A DNA stretch of 64,000 nt. Origin: JBCAXA01 sp038749025. Lineage in GTDB: Bacteria > Pseudomonadota > Gammaproteobacteria > Steroidobacterales > Woeseiaceae. The translations under genes and the position numbers were made by a program. The stretch spans positions 1 through 64,000 of the forward strand of contig JBCDIL010000013.1 in assembly GCA_038749025.1 (NCBI GenBank), in the 5' to 3' direction. This document shows positions 45,155 to 52,861 of this stretch, in pieces. The stretch's first letter is position 1. Each line of letters starts with the position of its first letter. The notes beneath the pieces were generated by a model. That model had not been told where the DNA came from. It searched no databases and worked only from the letters and a program-made list of their open reading frames with translations.

Positions 45155-46092
45155 TAGTGACCCGCCGCTCGCAGTGCTGATAGAAACTGCATGCCAGCCG
45201 GCGACAAACTATCGACGCCGCGGTAAGAGATGCCGACCGGACCGCGTCCAAAGGGGACGACCCAATCAAGCACGCATAGCAGCCCTTCGCGGATATCGTG
45301 CTCAACAACGTGTTCCGGCATCAGACCGACCAGGTCGATCTGCTGAAACAGGGCCCGGTTCGTGATGTATGACACCGATTCCAGAACCGTCGGCGGGATG
45401 TACTGGTCTTGGCTAACGAAATATTGGTCGATCTGTCGGCGCAACGTCGTTTCCGGCGGCGGCAGTATCCAACCAAACGGTTTGATGTCGCCGAACGTCA
45501 CCGAACGTTTCTTTGCCATCGGGTGTTGCTGGCCGACGACCGCAACGACTTTTTCCTCAAACAGCGTTTCCTGCAGCAGTTTGGCGCGGGCTCGGAACGC
45601 CGGCAGACGACCGACGATCATGTCGAGTTCGCCCGAGTACAGCGATGGCATCAATGCGTTGTTGGTACCTTCGACGACCTTGATCGTGACGTTCGGTCGT
45701 TCCGACATAACGGTACGGATAGCGCTCGGTAACAGGATCGGCGCCGCGGCGAGCAGCGTGCCGATAACGACGCGGCCACTTGAGCCCTCGCTAATGTCGT
45801 CGAGTTCCTGCGCAGCGTTAGAGACCTGCGACAGAATTAGCTTGCCGTGGCGGATCAGTGCCTCGCCATGGTGTGTCGGTACCACACCGCGATTGGTCCG
45901 TTGGAAAAGCTGTGCTTCAAAGTCGAGTTCGAGGTCTTGGATTAACTTCGTCGCAGCCGGTTGGGACATCTGCAGCTCACGCGCCGCGTGCTGGATGCTG
46001 CCAAACTCTGCGACGGCGACCAGCAAGCGCAGTTGCTTGAGTTTTAATCGCGTAGCGGCGCGATCGGCAATACGGGTGTGGCGATCAGCCAT
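45154..46092 (-). CDS. LysR-family regulator of the aspartate-dehydrogenase locus
   Basis: A 312-aa LysR regulator starting at ATG 46092, which is preceded by AAGGAA at a good distance; longer versions add a basic leader without homology. HTH: KLKQLRLLVAVAEFGS and RELQMSQPAATKLI; the effector domain follows. The RLKLKQLRLL opening is like the GbpR/PcaQ group. It lies inside the operon, 10 bp after aspartate dehydrogenase, and is the likely regulator of both this unit and the divergent aldolase gene. Confidence 0.9.
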   Translation of the reverse strand: MADRHTRIADRAATRLKLKQLRLLVAVAEFGSIQHAARELQMSQPAATKLIQDLELDFEAQLFQRTNRGVVPTHHGEALIRHGKLILSQVSNAAQELDDISEGSSGRVVIGTLLAAAPILLPSAIRTVMSERPNVTIKVVEGTNNALMPSLYSGELDMIVGRLPAFRARAKLLQETLFEEKVVAVVGQQHPMAKKRSVTFGDIKPFGWILPPPETTLRRQIDQYFVSQDQYIPPTVLESVSYITNRALFQQIDLVGLMPEHVVEHDIREGLLCVLDWVVPFGRGPVGISYRGVDSLSPAGMQFLSALRAAGH

Positions 46093-46102
46093 GGGATTTC
46101 CT

Positions 46103-46894
46103 TCAAAAGCGGATCCGTTGCGACGCCTGCGCAAGCTGGCTGACCACACTCATTGCGGCAAGGGCAGAGCTTTTCGGATTGCTTGGTAATGCGTTGCCGC
46201 GAAGCACGAACGAGAAGTCACCGAAGTCGCCGCTTGCGGCGATGTGATGAACGTTCTGGTCAACGTTTGGGTCAGCGATCAGCTCGACGCGGGTGGCATC
46301 GAAGCCGATGCCGGCGATCGCGACGGCCGCTGCCACGTTGGCGTTTTTCGGGTATTGGGTGGCCGCTTCGCGCGCTGTTCCGGAAAAATGCACGTGCGCT
46401 TCATCGACCAACGCATCGAGGTCCAGTTGCTGCTCCGCTGGGGAGCCCTTCCAACCGGCCGGCGGCTTACGGCCGGTGTAGGTCACTGTTCGTAACGTGC
46501 CGACCCGCGCGGCTCGCAAGCAGTCGAGGCCACCGACAGCGCCGCTCGCGAGGGTGAATACGGCATTGCCGGCCGCGGCCGCTTCGTCGAGCGTTTGGTA
46601 GAGGTCGCTATCGGCGAGCGCGCCAAGCGACACGGTGGTGAGGTCGATGCCGCGACGCAATATGTCCGGCCCGTGCGTCCGTAGTGCCGAATGCCCGGCG
46701 CAGTCGATAACGTGATCGATGTCAGTGGGTAAATCGGCGACCGTCGCCACGCAGCGCACGTTCGGGAATTGCGCACCGAGTTCGAGAACGCGGCCTGCCC
46801 GTACGAGCAGTGCTCGCATAGAGAACCCTCGCTTAAGCAGTTCGTCGTAAACGAAACGGCCGATCGCGCCGGTGCCAATGATGCCTAGTCGCAC
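46103..46894 (-). CDS. nadX: L-aspartate dehydrogenase (NadX-like)
   Basis: A 263-aa NAD(P)-dependent enzyme of the aspartate dehydrogenase family. Its Rossmann motif is GIIGTGAIG (residues 4-12); the catalytic region has DPNVDQNVHHIAASGDFGDF, with the His expected to act in imine formation, and ASGAVGGLD. GTG 46894 follows a perfect AAGGAG by six bases, which fixes the start; the longer open frame to 47314 is not coding. The enzyme interconverts oxaloacetate and aspartate or supplies iminoaspartate for NAD synthesis. Here it stands with semialdehyde dehydrogenases, so a catabolic role is equally possible. Confidence 0.88.
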   Translation of the reverse strand: MRLGIIGTGAIGRFVYDELLKRGFSMRALLVRAGRVLELGAQFPNVRCVATVADLPTDIDHVIDCAGHSALRTHGPDILRRGIDLTTVSLGALADSDLYQTLDEAAAAGNAVFTLASGAVGGLDCLRAARVGTLRTVTYTGRKPPAGWKGSPAEQQLDLDALVDEAHVHFSGTAREAATQYPKNANVAAAVAIAGIGFDATRVELIADPNVDQNVHHIAASGDFGDFSFVLRGNALPSNPKSSALAAMSVVSQLAQASQRIRF

Positions 46895-46940
46895 GAGTGC
46901 CTCCTTAGTGATGATTTCATTATCGCAGTATCTAGCGACT

Positions 46941-46953
46941 TTGCTATCAGCAA
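46941..46953. promoter_or_regulatory. Inverted repeat in the divergent aspartate dehydrogenase/aldolase promoter
   Basis: TTGCT, ATC, AGCAA is a perfect 5-bp palindrome with a three-base loop, followed at once by TAGATA; TATCT occurs upstream at 46928, giving nested symmetry. It lies in the 112-bp gap between divergent start codons and shares GCTATC/ATAG words with the site at 45134. Confidence 0.4.
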
Positions 46954-47006
46954 TAGATATATCCAATTTCCGCCATCGGGCCACGGAGTTCGGTAGCTTC
47001 ACGGCA

Positions 47007-47966
47007 ATGGCCAGCCAATACACGAAACACGATGCCAAGGCATATGCCCGCGAGAACATGCGCGGTATCTGGGCGGCGGCGCTAAACCCGTTTAACGCCG
47101 ATGGCTCTGTCGACGAGATGGGACTGCGCCGCAACATTCGCCACTGGGTCGATGATCTCGATATCCAGGGTCTGTTTATCGCCGGCAAGCAGGGCGAGTA
47201 CTTTTCGATGAGCGTGGCCGAGCGCAAGCGCAACTTCGAAGTCGCCGTCGACGAGTGTGACGGCAAGGCCGGGGTCATTGTTTCGGTCTCCGACCAGAAC
47301 TTTGACACGGTCAAAGAACTGGCCCGCCATGCACAAGACTGTGGTGCCGACTACATTGTCGTGCACGCGCCGGTGCTGAGCTTTGTGCACGATCGTGGTG
47401 AGGTTCTGTTTCAATACTACAAAGCGCTCTGCGACGAGCTCGATATCGGTATTGCGATGTGGAGCCACCCGGATTCGGGCTACCTGATGCAGCCGGCGGA
47501 GTGCGCCCGCATCGCGGAGCTACCGAATATCGTTGCGATCAAGTACTCGGTGCCGCGCGCGATGTACGTAGAGCTCACTCATTTGGTCGGCGACAAGATC
47601 CAGGTCTCGACGTCGGCTGAGCCTGAGTGGCTGGACAACATCGAGGAGCTGGGCTGGCAGTTGTACCTCTGTTCATCGCCGCCGTATCACTTACAAACGA
47701 AGCATGACAAGCGGATGCACGAGTACACAGAGCTGGCGTTTGCCGGCGACTTTGAGAATGCCCGTCGGGTTCGCGATAGCCTTAAGCCGGTCCGCGAGGC
47801 AATGGCACGGTCGCGGCCCGCCGATAAGCCGCAGGCGTTCGGCAAGTATTGGCAGGAGTTACTCGGCCAAGTAGGCGGTTATGTACGCCCCCCGATGCTC
47901 GAGCTGAGCGACGCGGAGAAGGGCATCATTCGCGAGGCGTTTGAGGCCTGCGGCTTAAAACGCTGA
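47007..47966 (+). CDS. DHDPS/N-acetylneuraminate lyase-superfamily aldolase with altered active site
   Basis: A 319-aa class I aldolase-fold protein. The Schiff-base lysine is present as Lys179 in VAIKYSVP. Other DHDPS landmarks are changed: GTTGES reads GKQGEY (60-65), the tyrosine pair of the PYYN segment reads PVLS (122-125), and the LYNVPSRTG tyrosine is Trp152 in MWSHPDSG. So it is unlikely to make dihydrodipicolinate; it probably cleaves or dehydrates another 2-oxo acid. ATG 47007 excludes an extension that overlaps the divergent promoter. It is divergent from the aspartate dehydrogenase operon, probably under the same LysR protein. Confidence 0.85.
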   Translation: MASQYTKHDAKAYARENMRGIWAAALNPFNADGSVDEMGLRRNIRHWVDDLDIQGLFIAGKQGEYFSMSVAERKRNFEVAVDECDGKAGVIVSVSDQNFDTVKELARHAQDCGADYIVVHAPVLSFVHDRGEVLFQYYKALCDELDIGIAMWSHPDSGYLMQPAECARIAELPNIVAIKYSVPRAMYVELTHLVGDKIQVSTSAEPEWLDNIEELGWQLYLCSSPPYHLQTKHDKRMHEYTELAFAGDFENARRVRDSLKPVREAMARSRPADKPQAFGKYWQELLGQVGGYVRPPMLELSDAEKGIIREAFEACGLKR

Positions 47967-48066
47967 TCGTAAGACGGCAGCGCTGCGCTAAGCTCGCCGG
48001 CGCTGCTGTCTTGTCGGCGGCGTTTCTCCTACTATTGCGGCTTCCGTTTTCGCACCCTTCGTCGTC

Positions 48067-48879
48067 ATGGCCAACGCTTTACGGTCCGCCGCTTACGTTC
48101 TGCAACGCTTCGTCTTACAGCGTTCCTACTTGACGGCTCGTGCCGATGTATTCGATTTATCGTTTCGCGTGCGGGCTGAAGACGTTGTTGGGCGACATAT
48201 CTACAAGTACGGTTTGCACGAGCCAGCAATGACTCGCTGGTTACAGCAAAACCTGTCGCTTCAAGATGGCGACGTCGTTATCGATATTGGCGCCAATATC
48301 GGTTGGTACTCGCTGTTGTGTTCGCGGCTGGCCGGTGCGCGTGATGTAGCCATCGTCGCTTTCGAGCCGGATCCGCTAAACCACGAGTTATTGGCTGGGA
48401 ATGTGCAACGTAACCAGGCTGCCGTGGTCTGTGAGGCACTCGCGCTCGCCGACAGTAACGGCGCCGCGACGTTGCACCAACATTCCCACAGTAACCGTGG
48501 TCGCCATTCGCTATTGCCGATCAACGCCGTTGGCAGTACCGAAATTCAAACCCAACGGCTCGATGATTACTGGGCGAGTCGAGGATTTAGCGACCGCGTC
48601 CCACGGCTCATCAAGATCGATATTGAGGGTTTCGAGTTGATGGCGTTACGCGGTGCCACCGATACCTTAGCCCGGTGCCCGTTGTTGATTATTGAGTTTT
48701 CACCGTCGTACATGCGCAAGGGTGATCTCGATCCCGCTGAACTTAGAGACTTGTTGCTCGCTCGTGGTGGCCAGATCGAGCAACTACGGCCCGATGGCGA
48801 GCGGGTTCCAGTCGATTTCGCCGCGCTCATCGACGGCGATCGGCAAGCGGATCTGATTTGTCATACTGATTTGCGCTAA
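48067..48879 (+). CDS. FkbM-family methyltransferase
   Basis: A 270-aa SAM-dependent O-methyltransferase. FkbM landmarks are VVIDIGANIGWYSLLCSRLAG (motif I), VAFEPDP at the second strand, and IKIDIEGFELMALRGA. Members methylate hydroxyl groups on macrolides, glycans or lipids. The GT4 gene follows 12 bp later, so the pair probably acts on a surface polysaccharide or LPS outer sugar. Confidence 0.9.
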   Translation: MANALRSAAYVLQRFVLQRSYLTARADVFDLSFRVRAEDVVGRHIYKYGLHEPAMTRWLQQNLSLQDGDVVIDIGANIGWYSLLCSRLAGARDVAIVAFEPDPLNHELLAGNVQRNQAAVVCEALALADSNGAATLHQHSHSNRGRHSLLPINAVGSTEIQTQRLDDYWASRGFSDRVPRLIKIDIEGFELMALRGATDTLARCPLLIIEFSPSYMRKGDLDPAELRDLLLARGGQIEQLRPDGERVPVDFAALIDGDRQADLICHTDLR

Positions 48880-48891
48880 GCGGCCTCTACC

Positions 48892-49986
48892 GTGCGTATC
48901 GCTTGTGTCAGTTCTCACCGGGACACACTGAATAGTGTTCGGCCTGAGGCCGAGCTATTTATTGGGCTTGCCCGCGCCGGTGTTGAGACAACCGTTTATA
49001 CCCAAGCAGATTCGGTCTACGCCGAACGAATGCGTGCCGGCGGCGTTACCGTCGTCGACTTCGAGCCGCGCGGCAAAATTAATTGGGGCAGCATTCGTGC
49101 GCTGCGTCGCCATTTACGCGCCGGCGAATACGACATCGTTTACTCGTTCAATAACAAAGCGATTACCACCGCGAACTTAGCGTCGTCTGGTTTGCCGATG
49201 AAAGTGGTTACTTACCGCGGTCAGACCGGCAATATCCACCGCTACGACCCCGCTGCTTACCTCACGCATTTGCACCCGCGCGTCAACGCCATCATTGCTG
49301 TCGCCGAGGCGGTGGCAGACAGCTTGCGGCCGCACGTTCGGCGCTGCCAACAAGTCTTCACCGTCTACAAAGGGCATGATCTTGCGTGGTACACCGATGC
49401 ACCGGTAGCGCGAGCCTCCCTAGGGATCGAGGCAAACGATGTGTTGCTCACCTGCGTCGCCAACAATCGGCCGCGCAAAGGCGTACCGGTTTTATTGGAC
49501 GCGATGGCGCAGCTCAGCGATCAGCCGTGCTTGAAACTCGCGTTAATCGGCGCTGGGATGGATGTTGCGACGCTCGGTGCTGAGCTCACGCAACGTGGCC
49601 TAACCGGCCGAGTCAGCCTATTAGGGTTTCGTGACGATGCACCGGCCGTGTTAGCCGCTTCGGACATGTCCGTGCTCCCTGCCATCAAACGCGAAGGGCT
49701 CCCGAAATCGGTGATCGAGTCGATGGCCTATGCCGTGCCGCCGATCGTTACCGACACCGGTGGCAGCGCCGAGTTGGTCGCCGACGGCGAGTCCGGCCTA
49801 GTCGTGCCACCTAACGACGCGGACGCGCTGGCACGTGCCCTGCGCCGTTTGGCCACCGAACCCGATACCCGCAGTCACTTCGGGCAGGCGGCGCGACAAC
49901 GCATCGCTAGCCATTTTTCGGTACAACGCGCCGTTGCCGATACCCAGGCCGCTTTTGAGGCGATTGTTACCGCCGCCTCAGGCTAA
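48892..49986 (+). CDS. Family 4 glycosyltransferase
   Basis: A 364-aa GT-B fold glycosyltransferase with two Rossmann domains. The C-terminal donor site has the GT4 features KREGLPKSVIESMAYAVPP (the E-x7-E region) and GLVVPPNDADALARAL; the N-terminal domain has the acceptor-side segment EYDIVYSFNNK. Start GTG 48892, 12 bp after FkbM. It probably transfers an activated sugar during surface glycan assembly in the cytoplasm. Confidence 0.9.
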   Translation: MRIACVSSHRDTLNSVRPEAELFIGLARAGVETTVYTQADSVYAERMRAGGVTVVDFEPRGKINWGSIRALRRHLRAGEYDIVYSFNNKAITTANLASSGLPMKVVTYRGQTGNIHRYDPAAYLTHLHPRVNAIIAVAEAVADSLRPHVRRCQQVFTVYKGHDLAWYTDAPVARASLGIEANDVLLTCVANNRPRKGVPVLLDAMAQLSDQPCLKLALIGAGMDVATLGAELTQRGLTGRVSLLGFRDDAPAVLAASDMSVLPAIKREGLPKSVIESMAYAVPPIVTDTGGSAELVADGESGLVVPPNDADALARALRRLATEPDTRSHFGQAARQRIASHFSVQRAVADTQAAFEAIVTAASG

Positions 49987-50057
49987 CGCGACCGTAACGG
50001 TTTCACCGGCGAGCCACAGCCGATATCCTCGGCTCCGGGGAGAGATTCGGTAACACC

Positions 50058-51659
50058 ATGACTCAAGACAATCCGCCAGCGGATACGGGCGAGGCACGTC
50101 CAAAAAGCCGCATTACCCGTTTTCTGCATGTCGTCGAGTGGCTCGGTAATGCACTGCCGCACCCGGTCACGCTGTTCGCGTTGTTTGCGCTCGGCGTTGT
50201 GTTGTTGAGTGGCCTGCTGAGCTGGATGGACGTTGCGGTCGCGGATCCGCGGCCAGAGGGTGCCCGCGGCCGTGCGCCGAACGGCATGATCGAGGTGGTC
50301 AGCTTGATGAGCGCCGACGGTTTTCGGCGCATCATCCAGAACTTGGTGCGCAACTTCACCAACTTCGCGCCGCTCGGAACCGTGCTGGTCGCGCTGCTCG
50401 GTGTCGGTGTTGCTGAGCGATCCGGACTGCTATCGGCCGTTATCCGGGCGATGGTGCTCAATGCGCGGCCGCAAGTGGTCACCGTCGTTATTGTGTTCGC
50501 TGGCATCATCTCGAACACGGCCTCGGAAATGGGCTACGTCGTCCTGATTCCGTTGGCGGCGGTCGTCTTCTATTCGTTGGGGCGCCACCCATTGGCGGGT
50601 TTGGCGGCAGCATTCGCCGGCGTCTCCGGCGGGTACTCCGCCAATCTGTTACTCGGTACTGTCGACCCCTTATTGGCCGGTATCACCCAGGAAGCCGCGC
50701 GACTGTTAGACCCGGACTACACGGTCGATGCCAGTGCGAACTGGTACTTCATGATTGCGAGCACGTTTTTGATCACGGCGATTGGCAGCATCATCAGTTT
50801 GAAAGTGGTCGAACCAGCGCTCGGTAAGTACGACAAAGATGCGCTCGGCGCCAGTATCGATGAACAATCGTTCGATGCCTTAACGGCGGACGAAAAGCGC
50901 GGCATGCGCTATGCCGGTATCGCGGCGTTGCTACTGATTATTGGGATTGCCTTATTGGTCGTTCCGGAAGGTGCGGTGCTTCGAAACCCGGAGACCGGCG
51001 CGGTTAAGAACTCGCCGTTCCTGCGCGGCATTGTGGCCATCATTTTCGTCTTCTTCTTAGTGCCGGGCGTCGTGTACGGCAAAGTGGTCGGCACGATCAA
51101 TAGCGATCGTGATGCCATCGATGCGATGGCGCATGCGATGTCGACGCTCGGTCTTTACATCACGCTGGTGTTCTTTGCGGCCCAATTCGTTGCGTTCTTT
51201 GGGTGGACGAATCTCGGTTCCGTCACGGCTGTGGTTGGCGCGACGTTCCTGCAGGACATTGGGTTAACCGGGCCGGCCGTGTTCTTCTTGTTTATCCTTA
51301 TCTGCGCGTTCATAAACTTGATGCTGGGGTCCGCATCGGCGCAGTGGGCCGTGACGGCGCCAATATTCGTCCCGATGTTGATGCTACTCGGCTACAGCCC
51401 GGAGGTGATCCAAGCCGCTTACCGAATCGGCGATTCGAGCACCAATATCATCACGCCGATGATGAGTTACTTCGGATTGATCATGGCCTTTGCCGCGAAG
51501 TATGTGCCGAAGGCCGGAATCGGCACCTTAATTGCCATGATGTTGCCGTACTCGGCGGCCTTTTTGGTGTTCTGGTCGATCTTCTTTTTCTGCTGGGTGT
51601 TCGTGCTCGGTATGCCGGTCGGGCCGGTCACGCCAACGTACTACGACATCAACGGCTAG
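50058..51659 (+). CDS. AbgT-family transporter
   Basis: A 533-aa inner-membrane protein with a short cytoplasmic N-terminus and 9-13 hydrophobic helices. It shows the AbgT opening FLHVVEWLGNALPHPVTLFALFAL, the hallmark region FTNFAPLGTVLVALLGVGVAE, and GDSSTNIITPMMSYFGLI near the C-terminus. Relatives import p-aminobenzoyl-glutamate or export sulfonamides. Nothing nearby decides which. It ends 11 bp from the convergent DUF4112 gene. Confidence 0.92.
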   Translation: MTQDNPPADTGEARPKSRITRFLHVVEWLGNALPHPVTLFALFALGVVLLSGLLSWMDVAVADPRPEGARGRAPNGMIEVVSLMSADGFRRIIQNLVRNFTNFAPLGTVLVALLGVGVAERSGLLSAVIRAMVLNARPQVVTVVIVFAGIISNTASEMGYVVLIPLAAVVFYSLGRHPLAGLAAAFAGVSGGYSANLLLGTVDPLLAGITQEAARLLDPDYTVDASANWYFMIASTFLITAIGSIISLKVVEPALGKYDKDALGASIDEQSFDALTADEKRGMRYAGIAALLLIIGIALLVVPEGAVLRNPETGAVKNSPFLRGIVAIIFVFFLVPGVVYGKVVGTINSDRDAIDAMAHAMSTLGLYITLVFFAAQFVAFFGWTNLGSVTAVVGATFLQDIGLTGPAVFFLFILICAFINLMLGSASAQWAVTAPIFVPMLMLLGYSPEVIQAAYRIGDSSTNIITPMMSYFGLIMAFAAKYVPKAGIGTLIAMMLPYSAAFLVFWSIFFFCWVFVLGMPVGPVTPTYYDING

Positions 51660-51669
51660 CGCCGTTTGC

Positions 51670-52164
51670 CTAGGCGAGTAGCGCGGTAACGACCGACCAA
51701 ATCAGTAGGGCGACGAACACCAAGCCGGCGACGAATGCCGTCGCTAGGATGGCGACCACAATAATTCCGAGCGTGGACCACTCGCGAGTCGGCCGGTTCG
51801 AGCGCCGCTCAACGTGGTCGATCAGGCGCTGGACGTTGCGTCGGTTCGCTTTGTAGCCGATGTCGAATAGGTCGCCGACCAGTGGAATGGCACCAACGAT
51901 CGTCTCGATCGCTACGTTGCCTAACATCGGCACAAGTACCCGCCACGGAACGCCGAGCCGGTAGGCGCCGGCGACGATTCCTAAGGACAGCAAAGCGCCG
52001 GCGGCGTCGCCGACCACCGGTATCAGACCCAACACGGCGTCGAGCCCAGCGCGAAACCGCGTGAACGGAATCGGCAGCGACGTGTCTAGTAACCAGGCCA
52101 GTTGCTCAAGACGAGCGATCAGTTTGGCATCGCGGCGCTGTTGCTGGTTCTGCTCGTCGGCCAT
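51670..52164 (-). CDS. DUF4112 membrane protein
   Basis: A 164-aa protein matching DUF4112: LLDTSLPIPFTRFRAGLDAVLGLIPVVGDAAGALLS, then PLVGDLFDIGYKANRRN. Two or three hydrophobic helices follow or surround these segments (a C-terminal TM helix IIVVAILATAFVAGLVFVALLIW). The family has no established function. It is divergent from the FMN reductase, 72 bp away. Confidence 0.85.
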   Translation of the reverse strand: MADEQNQQQRRDAKLIARLEQLAWLLDTSLPIPFTRFRAGLDAVLGLIPVVGDAAGALLSLGIVAGAYRLGVPWRVLVPMLGNVAIETIVGAIPLVGDLFDIGYKANRRNVQRLIDHVERRSNRPTREWSTLGIIVVAILATAFVAGLVFVALLIWSVVTALLA

Positions 52165-52236
52165 CGCCTAATGGTTCTCACAAGACCGAATAAAGCTGCG
52201 ACAATAACCGCTTCGACGAAAGGCAGGAATACCAAG

Positions 52237-52839
52237 GTGAACGATCTACGCGCTGTCATAATTGCCGGCAGCCAACACACGGACTCGCAGACCGCCAAAG
52301 TGGCGGCCACGGTTGAGACCCGGCTCAGTGAATCGTCCGACGTTGCGGCGACGACCCTGGTCAACCTTGCGCGCGAGCCATTACCGTTTCTCGGTGCACC
52401 CGACGGCGACCCAGAGCGTGTTGATTCGCTCGGCGCAACGTTGATCGCATGCGATGCCTTAGTCGTTATGACGCCCGAGTGGCACGGCATGGCCACGGCC
52501 GCGATAAAGAACTTTTTCCTGCACTACTCGCGTGGCCAGCTGGCCCACAAGCCGGCGTTATTGATTTCGGTATCAGCCGGTGCCGGTGGCACCTATCCGA
52601 TCGCTGAGCTGCGCAGCTCTAGCTACAAGAACTCCCGCTTGTGCTACTTGCCCGAGCACTTAATCGTTCGTAACGTCAATAGCGTTTTTAACGAGTCCGG
52701 TGACAACGACGCCGATTCACAAGCGTATTTGTCGACACGGCTCGATTACTGTCTAGCCATGCTAACGACCTATGCTCAGCACATGCGGACAATCCGCAGC
52801 GAGCTTCCGGACGGCAGCGCGTATCCAAACGGCATGTAA
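52237..52839 (+). CDS. NADPH-dependent FMN reductase
   Basis: A 200-aa flavodoxin-like reductase. The phosphate-binding loop is IAGSQHTDSQT near the N-terminus and the flavin-binding segment is VVMTPEWHGMATAAIKNF. GTG 52237, about ten bases after AGGA, starts directly on the first beta strand, as in homologues; the longer frame is excluded. It belongs to the ChrR/ArsH-like FMN reductase group, which reduces quinones, chromate or azo compounds in vitro. Confidence 0.85.
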   Translation: MNDLRAVIIAGSQHTDSQTAKVAATVETRLSESSDVAATTLVNLAREPLPFLGAPDGDPERVDSLGATLIACDALVVMTPEWHGMATAAIKNFFLHYSRGQLAHKPALLISVSAGAGGTYPIAELRSSSYKNSRLCYLPEHLIVRNVNSVFNESGDNDADSQAYLSTRLDYCLAMLTTYAQHMRTIRSELPDGSAYPNGM

Positions 52840-52861
52840 CGGCTGAACGAGCGGCCTTGCT

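Noticed and set aside
46895..47314. N-terminal extension of aspartate dehydrogenase by 140 codons
   Set aside because: A perfect ribosome-binding site and the Rossmann motif fix the start at GTG 46894; the extension overlaps the divergent aldolase gene.
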